From Spirometra erinaceieuropaei (Eukaryota > Platyhelminthes > Cestoda > Diphyllobothriidea > Diphyllobothriidae): a stretch of 64,000 bases of DNA. The stretch covers positions 261,820 to 325,819 of the forward strand of contig CACRXP010000610.1 in NCBI GenBank assembly GCA_902702965.1. The letters run 5' to 3'. Position numbers and translations under genes: made by a program. Below the pieces are notes generated by a model. It was not told the DNA's origin, ran no database searches, and worked only from the letters and a program-made list of their open reading frames with translations. Each line of letters opens with the position of its first letter. The stretch's first letter is position 1. Below, one piece after another: positions 21,266 to 32,959 of the stretch.

Positions 21266-21865
21266 CTAGGCTGTGTTCGGCCAGCACACGTAACGCCCAG
21301 ATCTTGTGCGGCGAATCGGAGACGGGTCGTTGTCAGGTGTTAGTGATGTGGCCATCTGGGACTCGGGACTGTTCGGGGATGAAGTCAGTCGACCGTTCTC
21401 GGCCGGCGTAGGCCGGTTCGACACGGTCAATACTGACGGTGACAGCATTGCCGTTGCAACCATTGCCGAAATCCTCGTCATATCATCGAAGAGCTTGGTA
21501 AAAACCCATCATAATGCGTTAAAGAGGTCAACGGAGAGCGTCATGTCCGAAAGGACGAAGTCGAACGTAACGTCCGAGGGAATGTTGTAGGGAGATCGAG
21601 CATTACACCGTGGTGTCGGTCCACACAATTGCTGGGATCGGGAGATGCTAGAGTGTTTGTAGGAGGAACTAATTCACCAGACAGTCGTAGTGGAATTCCG
21701 TAGACGAAATCGGTCACGGTGTAAACGATATCAGCCTTCAGAGTAGAACGGGCGGTTAACAGCACTAAGGGGAGGTTATCAGACCACAGAGAGTGAACAG
21801 ATCGAGAAACAAGTTGTTCAGTCCTGTGTTTTGGTTTATGAGTGGCGCCATTGGCAACCCTTCTA
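21266..21865 (-). pseudogene. Second Ty3/Gypsy pol C-terminal fragment
   Basis: On the minus strand, 21541-21765 plus the preceding codons reads SLWSDNLPLVLLTARSTLKA, then DFVYGIPLRLSGEL. This is the segment after the integrase core in flatworm-type Gypsy pol. The piece at 21266-21481 ends RTRSGRYVCWPN, like the usual Gypsy C-terminus. The family differs from the element at 40.2-45.2 kb. It is truncated upstream near 21865 and frameshifted between the two pieces. Confidence 0.7.
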
Positions 21866-22955
21866 TGCAGTTGATATTTATAAGACAGTACTGACGTCCG
21901 CGTACCCAGACATGGGATATATTCCCAAACTTACTTACCGAGTGGGGTGGGTAGGCTTTTGGGCTTATTGGAAGTGATTGTTGAGAAAGATGCTAGCATA
22001 AATATTGGTTTGTCTAGCAATTCTTTGTCGTGTTTCAAATGTGAACTTCGCCCAAATTTTCTTTTTGTGGCAATTGCTACAGATTATTTGGAAGCCTTTA
22101 TGCAGCTCTTCAAGGCAAGTGCCATCGTTTTTCTGCATCATTTAACATTTTCTAACTGTTTGGCCTCAATAATAAAGTGGTAAGCTGTGAAAAACTGGCA
22201 CTTTCGACGCCCGCATCCTTTTTCTTCCAATCAAGGCTTCAAAGCTACCAGAGCTGCTCGTAGCATTTATGCTATGTTCATGTCTGAGAGAACCGTTTGA
22301 CAAATTCAAACATGGCAGTTTGAGATCAAAGGCGCCCTCAACTCTCCGGCCAATCGACAGGCATTGATAAGAGCTGTCTAAAAGCACCCTTAAAAGAACT
22401 TGGTCGATTAACTAGAGTTGGCGTTTCATTATTCCCGCTGAGTTATTTGCGCGGGACAAGGCATCTCTGGACGTAAACAAAGATTTCTTATATAGGTGTT
22501 TTGCCAGATTTTGAATTATTTTCCTTCACCCAACTGTAAAAGAACTCGGCGACTTCTGGGGGATTCAAACCCACGACAGCAAGAGGATGGCTTGAAGACA
22601 GTGAACGCTCTGGACACACACAATGCCCCACGGCGAGCAGTGATTATAGTCATATTTAGATTAAGTTACCCACCCAGCGCACTGCAACGTATTTAATCCA
22701 CCAATTCTGATACCGTATGCAGGCTGCTCAAGCAGGATTTCCTAAGTACTCAATACAGAATCCACCAGATGAGTACTAGGCTCACTTAACTAATAGGTGT
22801 TCTGGCAGATTTCGAATAATATACGCTGACCCGACTCACGGCTCATGGTGGGGCCTCACAGCCCAGGTGGCCGGAGGGCGGACTCTATTTAAGCCGCCCC
22901 TTTGAATTCCACCGAGGTCGCCAGGTTTTTCATAGACGAATCATAATAAAAGATG
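21866..22955. other. Unrecognised DNA
   Basis: Two loosely similar stretches (about 22490-22520 and 22793-22825) hint at an old repeat. A gggattcaaaccc sequence at about 22560 resembles a B box, but I find no matching A box. Nothing firmer. Confidence 0.3.
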
Positions 22956-22959
22956 TGGA

Positions 22960-23860
22960 TAAAAGCGAACAGGCGAGTTCCGGGTAGCAGTTCAGAAGAA
23001 GAAGATGCGATCAGTGGAACAAGAAATTCATTGGCCTGACGTTTCGGATTCTCACTCGAATCCATCATCAGAGACATTGGCAGAAAAAGGGTGATGGTGG
23101 CACAGGGAGTGCAGTATTTATAACACATGGCTGCCATGGGACCGTTTGCGCACTGTAATTAACAGTTCTCGCAATCACCGCTGGAGTCGTAATTAATAAG
23201 GTGGTGGCTTGTCAGTCCGAGTCGTTAATGGCCGTGATTTCGTCATCCGTGCTGGATGCTGGTGTAAAGATTGATCGGCAAATTGGCTCACTGTCACTGT
23301 GATAATTGCTCGCCCGCGCCTTCCCCACGTGACTGATTCCCCTGCCCAGGGAAAATCTCAGCACGGAATATGCTACCGGGAGGTCATTGCGCTTGATGAT
23401 GGATTGCGGGCCTGAGAACCATGACTCGAGCAGCTCGCGGCTCACGCGGTGGTCACCCCTTGCGAGGATTTCGGCCTCTTGAAGTTGGAAAATATAACCG
23501 GGTCCCGTCGGGTGTGCCGCCAACTGAGTGCTAGTGTCTCCCCGCCTCACTGCTGCTACGTGCTCGGCAATTCGCGTAAGGAGTAATCTCCCAGTTTCTA
23601 CGACGTAGTTAACTTGTCCGCAACTACACCAGATCCGGTAAACAACTCCAGACGTTTGCTGTCGTGGCAGCGGGTCTTTTGGCCTCATAACTTGGCGCCT
23701 AATGGTTGCTTCCGACCTGTGTGCAACCCCAAATCCAAGTGGGTTGAGAAGACGACTGACCCGATCAGTCACAAACGTAGTTGCGTAAGGGCGCTATACC
23801 GGCGCGTTGAGACGCTCTGCAGTGAAATGGAAGACAAAGTTGGTGAATTATAACATCTTC
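22960..23860 (-). pseudogene. PLE-C GIY-YIG endonuclease and tail
   Basis: The open frame 23212-23772 encodes LGFGVAHRSEATIRRQVMRP, then GVVYRIWCSCGQVNYVVETGR. This is a GIY-YIG domain in which YVGETGR reads YVVETGR, so the glycine of YIG is lost. It continues with EHVAAVRRGD, SRELLESWFSGPQSI and YSVLRFSL, the usual PLE C-terminus. The tail to the left holds the hammerhead-like fold at 23034-23075. The 5' part (reverse transcriptase) is missing. A plus-strand piece of the same family starts immediately to the right, so two copies diverge from about 23861. Confidence 0.82.
23034..23075 (-). ncRNA. Hammerhead-like fold, PLE-C tail
   Basis: Minus strand: stem I GTCT/AGGC (one G-U pair), core CTGATGA (23071-23065), one unpaired T, stem II GGATTC/GAATCC fully paired with loop GAGTGA, GAAA, palindromic ACGT and then C. 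Compared with PLE-B, stem II and stem III change on both sides and keep pairing. Confidence 0.6.
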
Positions 23861-23861
23861 G

Positions 23862-24172
23862 ACGGGTAATGAGAGCCAATGGTCATCCGCACAACTTTAT
23901 CAACCAGTGCATTCATAAATCCAACCAGCCCCAATTTTTGGCGGGCTCTTCCGTACGTGAAGAACGTCTCGGAAGCCGTCAGTCGTCTTCTCACACCACT
24001 TGGATTTGGGGTTGCCTACAGGTCGGAAGCAACCATTAGGTGCCAAGTAATGAGGCCAAAAGACCCGCTGCCACGACAGGAAACGTCTGGAGTTGTTTAC
24101 CGGATCTGGTGTAGTTGCGGACAAAGCAACTACGTCGGAGAAACTGGGAGATTACTCCGTACATCATCCTGA
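23862..24172 (+). pseudogene. PLE-C fragment in divergent orientation
   Basis: Encodes NGHPHNFINQCIHK-like sequence, then VKNVSEAVSRLLTPLGFGV and GVVYRIWCSCGQSNYVGETG with the YVG motif intact. It stops just before MITE M4. About 190 bp is an inverted copy of 23610-23765. Confidence 0.8.
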
Positions 24173-24175
24173 CTA

Positions 24176-25166
24176 CAGTGCGTGACCGATGTCATGAAAT
24201 GCTGACCAAAATTCTGAAAAGGGTTTCCGATTGGAAAGGATTATTAAGATGGATTTGTAATGCTGATTATCATGCAGCATAATTCTATAGTATTTCGACC
24301 TCGGCGGGATCTTGACTTTTGAAAGCACTTCTTTTCGGCCTCATGTAGAAACTGGGAGCGGTAAAGAATGACTACTTAATTAGCATGCATTTTCACGTTG
24401 ATTTTCGAGGGCCTAATAAATTCAAATATATTTCATGAAAAGACATGTACAGAAATGTTTTATTTTACTCATTCGATGGAGAATCACGTCATCTGTATAT
24501 TGTACACTTGAAGAAGGAGTACAATTAGGTTTTAACAGTTTTCTGATTTCCAAATAATTTGGAGTCTGATGAGCCGTTGTATTAGCTCTAAGTGGTTTCA
24601 GTCTGCAAGGCGCATGCGTTCCTTGTATGAAAAATCATACTTTCTTCTGTGCCTTTAAAAAGGTACCATATAGAGTCCATAAAATGTGGCGGTGTATACG
24701 GAATATGTTGTGCATTTCATGAGGAGCAGTGGTAAACGGACAGGTACGATGCTGTTTGAATGGTCATTTCAGAGTCTTAAAAATCTCATAATTAGAAATT
24801 TTTTAAAAAAACCAATGATACTACTTCTTCAAGTGCACAATATACAGACGACTTGATTCTCCATCGAAGAAGTAGAAGAAAGCCTTTTTTGTACATGTTA
24901 TTTTCATGAAAAATAGTTGAATTGTTAAGACCATCGAAAATCAACGTGAAAATGTATGCTACATAAGTAGTCATTACTTACTGAACCCAGTTTCTACATG
25001 AACCCGAAAAGAAGTGCATTCAAAAGTCAAGATCCTGCTGAGTTCGAAATATTATAGGATTATGCTGCAAGATAATCAGTATTGCAAATCCACCTCAGTA
25101 ATCCTTTCCAATCGAAAACGCTTTTCAGAATTTCGGTCGACATTTCATGAGATCGGTCACGCACTG
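24176..25166. mobile_element. Long-TIR MITE M4 (subfamily B)
   Basis: A 991-bp element with TA at 24174-24175 and 25167-25168. Termini CAGTGCGTGACCGATGTCAT and, inverted, CAGTGCGTGACCGATCTCAT. Arms are about 90% alike over the first 150 bp by eye. Confidence 0.88.
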
Positions 25167-25168
25167 TA

Positions 25169-26720
25169 GGTGCTGGCGATGAGAAATAGTACCTCCGCGT
25201 CAATATGCAACAAAGAGAGGAGGAAGTTAGCTCCGAAGGGCAAGCAAAACCTCGGTCAAAGCAGGAACGTAATCTTCGAAATATCTAGTTAGCGTGCGGG
25301 GGATGAGTTGGGGAGGGGGGGGGGGCTGGCGTAATCCATTTTAATGTACTCGAGCAGAAACAGACGGTGAAAAGAAGTCTGTACGTAATCCAACGAAGTT
25401 GCCTAGATGCATCCCTTCAACAAACACGACCCCACTGTCCCGGCCAACTGATTCTACCGCATGAAAGTGTCCGACCAAACGCACCTCAACTCGTGAAATG
25501 GTTATCCAAAATCCCAAGGGGGCATTTCTGTTGCTTTGAACCTACTTCTCCGACCTTAATGGGTCAGACTGCCATCTGTTTGGTCGTTTAGAAAGCAAAC
25601 GAGTAGCTCGATATCCGATAACGGTACAAATCTAAAAAATATATTTATATATAGCGAGTTAAAAAGTTGAATTTTGCAGGCAAACAACGAAAGTCGTCTT
25701 GTAAAACAGAAAAAAGACTTTCGAATAACATGTACCACTTGGCAAGACAAAGTGTCTTAGCGGAAAAAATGCATTTGGAAAATATCGCTGATATTTTTAA
25801 ACAATTTAATACCGTGCCACGAATGGCTGCACGCAGAGATAGCCGCTCTAAGATCTTCCGATTTTTTCCGATATAGGATCGACTCAGGAGAATAAATTGC
25901 AGTTTGATTGGAGAAACCAGCCAGGAAGAAAAGATATAGGTCGCATGCGTGGTCAGAAAGTTACGGCTCTTGCTAGCGTCACCAGTCCGCCTAATTGGGT
26001 CGGCGATGTTACCTTGCCGGAACTCAGGCATGCAAAGTTCAAAGGATAGTCTGAATTGTGGATGGAGACGGGTAAGGCGCTCTGGTCAGAAGTTCATCCA
26101 ATTGACCCGCATAAACCTACAGACGCCGTGGCAACTCAGGGGTCTAGGTAAACCCACCAGTGAGATGCCAATGGGAGTTGCGACGCGCCATCCAACGATC
26201 CGTCTGATGCGAGTTTCCAAGACAGTTAGCGACTTCACGGTAAAGGAACTTTGACAGTGTAGGGAAGCAGCTTTGGTGCCTGTCGATAGTTTGGTGCTCA
26301 GCTATCGATCCAAGCTTCATACGGTCTGTTTAATCGGGTAATCACATCATTCTCTCAACATATTCAGGCACGATATGGCGTTTGCCGTATGGGAGGAAAT
26401 ATGGTGAAGTCGATACTAAAACGAAGCACAAGTGATTTCTAACTGCGGTTTTGGGACTAACAGCCTAACTGCACCAGCCATTGTGGATAATTAGGAGAAA
26501 GGTGTTTTGTAATTGCGAAACATCAGAAAGTGCGGAGCGATTTCCCGTGTTGGGCAGTATTCTTTTGGGTTACGGTGCACATGGGGATTCTGAGGGCGGG
26601 GTAGTGGAATGGCCTAGCTGCTTCAGGCACTGGTGGTACTAAGGGACAAGGTGTTTAGTAGGTAGGAAAGAGGAATAGGAGCTCTCAACACGCAATACAG
26701 GTGGCCTTGAGCTGAAACTG
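25169..26720. other. Unrecognised DNA
   Basis: G-run at about 25310-25325. Open frames at 25645-26031 (minus, 128 codons) and 25949-26254 (plus, 101 codons) overlap and show no recognised domain. A MITE-terminus-like stretch (aactcgtgaaatggttatcc at about 25490) may be a relic. Confidence 0.3.
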
Positions 26721-26724
26721 AGAG

Positions 26725-26800
26725 AGATTAGGGTTAAGGTGGAGTTAAAGTTAAGATTAGCGTTAGATTCAAGATTATGCTTAAGGTTTGGGTTAGAACA
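26725..26800 (+). repeat. Degenerate telomere-like repeats
   Basis: Units such as attagggttaagg, gttaaagtt, aagattagcgttag and ggtttgggttag resemble decayed TTAGGG repeats, weaker than the array at 18627. Confidence 0.4.
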
Positions 26801-27739
26801 CGAGAACAGGTACATTTCCCGAAATTTAGCGTAAAAACACCCGTATTACGGAGAATCCTTATTTCCATGTGTTACCGCTTTGTAATTGCAGTACTGTAAA
26901 AAGTGCGAAAGCATTTTAGGCGTGGACAATATCATTTCGGATGACAGCAAAGCTGCCCATTGCGAGGGCGGAATAATTGAAAAAACTCAGCAAATCCTCC
27001 ATGGGCAGTAGCATGTCGGACAAGTGAGCTGATGGAATGGTGATGAAAACGGAATAGAAGGGCCACCAGGGTATTTACTGTTACAAAACGGTTTTGTATC
27101 AAGTGAAGAGATGAAAATGGTATTTTTTAATGTAAAAGAGACGCAAGCGCAGATCTTGCTCAGTTGTAATCTGCACAGACCGAACGTAAACGCACGCTCA
27201 ATAATTTCCACAAAAATAATCTTTACTGAATCTGTGGTGTTGTTGCCGTGTGTACAGCATAATCAGTTACGTATGTACACTTTTTAATAATGGGCTATTT
27301 TACTATGAATGAATTTCTATAGCTCATTAAATAACTTTTTGCATTTTGGCTTATGCACCCCCGGCCTAATGAAGAACGAAGATACCATAGACCTTTACTT
27401 TATTCCATACTGGGGCTTGTTGCGTAATAAAACGACGAGAGCCGAGCAACCCGAAGCCAATGTTCCCAAAACCGAAGGGGTTTTGCTCATCTTTACTTTG
27501 TAGTAAATGCGAAGCGCATTACGCCCGAAATTTTCACTTGCTTCACTGCCTGCTCCCACTTGAACTAGACATTCCTTAGACATTTGGTTTGGTGATCTTA
27601 TTGTTTGTTTTTGTCCCGACATATATATGAAAAGTAACGGAAACCTTCAAGGTTTCAGGCTGAGTAAATAATATAGCTATTGATAATGCTGCACATTTGC
27701 AAGGAACGAGCAATCATCCTCAGCACATAATTCGCATCA
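26801..27739. other. Unrecognised DNA
   Basis: No domain or repeat recognised in the short open frames. Confidence 0.3.
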
Positions 27740-29255
27740 ATAAAAGGGGTGTCTATTGTTATCTATCAGAGGGAAAATTCGGACATCTGCCTCTAACACT
27801 TTAACGCTGTCTTTCACTATCGATTGTTGATTGGGATTCTCAAGATAACCTCTATTTTCAACAAGTTGATTAGTGTCCCAGCTTAAGGCAATCCAATCAG
27901 AAATAAGACATCTGCCGCCGACATTTCAGTGCTGCTTTGCAAAAAATGAGACAAATACACAGATGTTTTTAAAAATTTCAAAAAGGAGTCAAATTTGGAG
28001 GTCGCTGTACCTTGTCCATCTTCACAGAAACATTCGTTTGAAAAATGTGACGTAATCGTTCCACTAGCGGTATACACAGATTACTGTTTCAGCTTTACAT
28101 CTAAAATGACCCTTAAAACAGCCGAAGAAAATGCTGCCCCTTACCGTTTCGAAGTACGTCAGGCTTACTCTAGCTAGAGCAGACTTGCCAACTAGGCGTC
28201 CACAAACATTTATTGGGCTAGCTTACTTAGAGACTCCAATTATATCAGGCCCTGTATCTGCCAATCCTGACCAAAATCAGTCTGAAATGGTGAAAACAGT
28301 GCGGTCGGGGCTTTTCAAGAGAAACGTATGTAAAATTAAAACATGAACACTTTTTTCAAACTAGACAAACTCGCTTGCAGAACAGTGCAACCTTGCCCTA
28401 GGTAACCGATTGCCGTAAATCCTCGTATTGCCTTCCAATCAACACAAAAAGGCACATACCTTATGGTTTTTGTGCAGTTATTGAAAATGCCGGCAAATAA
28501 GCAGTGAAGAACAAGGTGCGGACCAAGTGACCTACAGAAATTCACCGGGAACGTGGTTGCTAGTTAAAATGTTCATGGCAACCCATACTCCAGTTTGAAT
28601 AAAATTATTTTAGGACGCCGCCTATCTGGTCGATTTACGTAGAAACGTAATTTGTGACGATACAAGGGCTATCCTGTTTTATCCTTCGGATCAGAAATGC
28701 GGACGTCTGCTTCTGACACTAACGCCCTTTTTCACTGTCGATGGCCGGTTGAGGTTTCCAAGATAGCGTATATTTTTAACTGAATTAATTTACTTTAGTA
28801 CAATTAATTAGTGTGTTGACTAGATGTTATTGCTCGGATTAGAAATTCGAATATCTACCGCCCATACTTTAGTAGTATTTTCCGACAATGAAATCTCCCA
28901 ATGGCGTCAGCTTCAGAGCTACCCTTTTGATAGCGGTAGTAGAATTCACTCTTTTAACTTTACACTAAAAGTGACTTTCGAAACAGCCAGCAAAGTCGTT
29001 GTCCTCTCAGCGTTTTGAAGTGCGCCAGGCTAAATCAACTAGGCACAAGCTAACTAAGTAGATGTTCGAAAAAACAATTGTTGGGCGAAAATATTTACTT
29101 CAAGACTCCAATTATACTAATCAGACCAATCTCAGACAAAAGCAGTCTAAAGCGGTGAAAAACAGTGTAGCCGGTGCTTTTCAAGACAAATGTGTTAGAG
29201 ACTAAAACAAGAGAGTTTTTCCAATTAGACAAAACTGTTTCCAAACCAGATCAAC
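27740..29255. repeat. Diverged tandem duplication, period about 0.9 kb
   Basis: Segments at 27775-28350 and 28685-29255 are collinear. Examples are cggacatctgcctctaacac versus cggacgtctgcttctgacac, and gactccaattatat in both. A shorter internal repeat (aatcagaaat...catctgcc) also occurs at about 27893 and 28836. No coding potential recognised. Confidence 0.6.
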
Positions 29256-29613
29256 TTTACTTAATGGAAGTGGATTAGGAAGTGGCAAACAGGCGAGGTT
29301 TTGTCTAATTATAGTATTCGAAGGTGCCCTTTGATCCGCAGTTATGGCCTCATGCCAAAAGGTACAGCATCAGCAACAGCAACATACCGGCCTACTCACA
29401 CTGTCAACATTTTCCGGAAGTGCTGGACTCGTTCAAACTCCCCCCTTTCCGTGCGCACTAACACCAGCAATCAAAGCAACATCGGCAAAATCCACGCTAA
29501 AAGCGTAATCTGATGAAGAGAATCACTGTTGATTACAGCTAATAAATACCATTGCTACATTCAACAGCAATTGTTAGTGCTGTTGTGGCTGCTGCTGTTC
29601 CTCATCCACCACC
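29256..29613. other. Unrecognised DNA before the gap
   Basis: Ends in a GCTGCTG-type trinucleotide stretch immediately before the run of Ns, which may explain the assembly break. Confidence 0.4.
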
Positions 29614-29823
29614 NNNNNNNNNNNNNNNNNNNNNNNNNNNNNNNNNNNNNNNNNNNNNNNNNNNNNNNNNNNNNNNNNNNNNNNNNNNNNNNNNNNNNNN
29701 NNNNNNNNNNNNNNNNNNNNNNNNNNNNNNNNNNNNNNNNNNNNNNNNNNNNNNNNNNNNNNNNNNNNNNNNNNNNNNNNNNNNNNNNNNNNNNNNNNNN
29801 NNNNNNNNNNNNNNNNNNNNNNN
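29614..29823. other. Assembly gap (210 Ns)
   Basis: Undetermined bases. Any open frame drawn through them is meaningless. Confidence 0.99.
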
Positions 29824-31199
29824 CCATTTTAGTAGGTAGGTTCAGCTATGACTTGGATGTAAGCTAGCGTGTAACCTACAATAACAACATAACGCCTAAT
29901 TCACATTTCCCCCTCCACCGCATTTCACTGGTAAAACAAAGCAAAAGTGGCCTTAGTTGAAAAAACTGAATAACCCGTCACGCATGCGATACACGAACTG
30001 CCCCTAATTCGCAAAGTGCATCCATCAGTAGGGTAGGCGCTATAAAGGCGGGATTAGGGAGGCGTGACTTGAGTCAGACCTTCAGTTCTGAGTAGGATCG
30101 ACTTAGCTCGTCGGTTGAAATCTTTCAAGTCACAACTGTTAACGGCTCCCGGAAAGCCGTAATAGTTGACGGTGAGCAAGGTAGTCTCTGAATGCCAGTT
30201 TAAGTGACCTCACGTCCTCCCCCTCGCCCGCGTTTCAGTGGTATGTGCGGGCCAATTTAACTGCAAGTGAGATCGAGCGCGGTATGTTGACGTGGCGTTA
30301 AGCCGCTCTCTCTAACCCGCGCCACCCACAGTCCAGTCCCACAGAGTGAAGGGGAGTCGCAGAGTTATTTCGTCGGCCGCACCCTTCCAAGCCATGACTC
30401 TCAGGGCGTCGTTATGGGTTCTGTGGCACCCACAGACAGACGCACTGCACCGCAACAGAGGTCAGATTGGCTCGTAGTACACATTCTTCGAGCTGCAGTG
30501 AGTCCGAACGAGTCCACAAATACTGCCGGGAGACGGGCCGGGGGGGGGGGGTTGGCACGCCTGAAGTGGATCTTTACGTCGCGTTAGCCACAGTACGCAA
30601 TCCCATCATCCGTTGGTTTGCAGGCTGACTGGCGCGTGGGGGAGGGAGGGGAGAGCGAAACCGACATTAGGGAGGCCATGTTCGCGGCGAATCAGTGCGT
30701 TCCTCACTGACTATTTCAAATCGATCACGACGAGGTCGTAATCATGATTACGCGGTTTCCTTCAGGACCGAGAATGAGGCTGCAGTGGCTCCTGCTTAAA
30801 GTCGTGCCAATCTCGGTGATATAACGTCAGAGTCGTCCTCATGAAAGTCTACAACACGCTTCAGGTAAAAAGACGTATGTGGTGTTTTCCAGCCATTGCC
30901 TCCACGCCCATCTCTGGTTGCCTCCGCACTGTCTTGCCATAGGGACAAAGTGCTTTGGGGAGGAGAGGGTGCTTTAGATGCAGCGCAAGCCTTCTCCCTA
31001 TAAACTAGCTCATTGCTTGGCATTTCGCGTGCAGTTTGCTAGTCAGAAAGAGGAAGTCTGTGGTTTCACGGTTTTCACTGCGTTTCTGCATCCAGTCCAC
31101 GGCTTCGAGTGCCTGCTTGGACGAAGGTGCACGGTGCCAATAAAAATAGTGCCTAAACTACTGAGAAGGGGATGTCCTAGTCGGTTTCCTGTGCATTTG
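29824..31199. other. GC-richer unrecognised DNA
   Basis: 30000-30800 is noticeably richer in G and C, with a G-run near 30539-30551. Nothing I recognise, although a regulatory region or a decayed LTR would be possible. Confidence 0.3.
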
Positions 31200-32743
31200 T
31201 ACAGTACGTGACCTATCTCATGAAATCTGATAACGGAAACTGATGAGAGAATTTCTGGACGCCTTTAATGTTGAACATTCTGTTCGCTCATTTACTTCCT
31301 TCAATAAAATGCCCTTTTCTTGTGCAGAAATTGTCTTTACGTAATTATATCAAATAAAATATCAATAATTTAGCGCAAAAGGACGTTGGAATATATTCGT
31401 GCAATTTCCTATGCTAATACATGTCCTAGACTCCGGTTACGCATAAAAGCGACTTTTTCATTGAAGGGATAGTAATTTGCCCTCGAGAATCTTAATAAAC
31501 AGATTTAGCCGAACTTAAAAATTTATTTTATGTCCGGTGTCAACCATGGTGATCAATCTGCTAAGACAAAGGTTATTTTAAGAAAATAAGAGGTTTTATT
31601 AATTCCTAAATGTCAAATTAGCAGATTTGTGCGATTTGGTGCCCTAAAGTACAATAATAACGCAGATAGGGGTTCCTTCGTTTAAGTGGGCTGAAATTCT
31701 TTTGCACAGAGGTCCGTCAACGGAGTGCAGTAATAAAGCACTTCTTAGAGAGGTAACTTACTACCAAAAGTTTTCTTATCGATCCAAGGCATATTATTTG
31801 CTGACTTTCGTTGTGGACAGTCGTTTTTCTAGAAAATGAATTCTAATGTTTGAATGAGTCTTCAGATGTGACCCAAACGACAAGCTTCGTTAAAATGAGC
31901 GTCTGAACACTCACTAATTTGGTAAATGCCTTCAAGAATAATCTTATTTTAAAGTTCTCAACAGACAGGTGATTCAGAATCTGTCTTTATGGAAGGCCGG
32001 GTGAAAACACTGAAAATCATGCAATATTCAGCAATATTTCGAGACCGGCCTGAAACTCAACGTAATCCAAAACGAACGAGAAGTTTCAACTAATTTAACG
32101 GAAGGAACGTTCTCGCTATAAACAAAAAATGGTATGTTTACAATCACGCCTGTCAGTTATATTTAAATTTATTTGGCACCGATCGGCCTCATAGCATGTC
32201 ACCTTTGAAAACGTTTGTTCCTACGACGTCGCCATCGGCGAAATCAAGCAAAATCCAGCTTCTCTTGTTGAACACCATCTCATTTACTTCGAACAAATAA
32301 AAAAACCAGGAATCACTGGAAAACTGTTTTGGAATCTACACCCAGAATGTAGGCAGTCAACAAACCGTCATATATGAAGTCACACTAATTACCAATCGAT
32401 ATTTACATGTAAGCTTCACTAAACACTGTTATAAGACGTTATTTTATGTCTACTGTCATATTTACCACCTTTTTGGTATGAGAATACATTCTATACATTT
32501 AGAGACGAGCTTTGCTTAATTAGAGCCCTTTCTGACGTTTTCGGGATATTGCGCTTTTTTAAATAAATCGGCATTTCTAAGCAACGCAACACTGCCTTTA
32601 ATATTTCTTTTATGTTTTTAATTCTTTTAGGATTGTACTTAATTAAAATAGACATCGGACTCATGAAATGGTGTCAGTTTGCGAGTGATTGGCAATCATT
32701 CGTAACTTTCGACACACTTCATGAGTTAGGTCACTAACTGTAT
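31200..32743. mobile_element. Candidate 1.5-kb element sharing only MITE termini (M5)
   Basis: The left end TACAGTACGTGACCTATCTC continues CATGAAAT. The right end, inverted, reads TACAGTTAGTGACCTAACTC and continues CATGAAGT, so about 23 of 27 bases match. Between them the DNA is AT-rich, unlike the MITE arms, and has no recognisable transposase. It may be a larger relative or two unrelated end fragments. Confidence 0.4.
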
Positions 32744-32825
32744 AGATCAGAAATTTGAAAACAGGCATCCCAAGAATCATAATTCGAAAGAAATAAGCTC
32801 TTTGGGAAAGATAAACAAGTTTTAT

Positions 32826-32866
32826 TGTAAATTTTCGATCTTGGTTCCCCAAGTCGTCTTCAGACT
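32826..32866 (-). ncRNA. Hammerhead-like fold, PLE-D tail
   Basis: Minus strand: CTGAAGA (32863-32857), one unpaired base, stem II GACTTGG/CCAAGATC with a bulged A, GAAA, palindromic AATT and then T. Stem I pairs only GT/AC next to the core. A third stem III palindrome distinct from those of PLE-B and PLE-C. Confidence 0.45.
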
Positions 32867-32959
32867 TGAAGTAAGTGCGCAAAACAGTTAACATTTAAAC
32901 ACGTCGAAAAAATCGATTTTGCCTTGTCACTCCTGCTGGTGTAATGTTCTGATTGGCTA

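Noticed and set aside
29529..29867. Open frames spanning the N run
   Set aside because: They exist only because Ns contain no stop codons.
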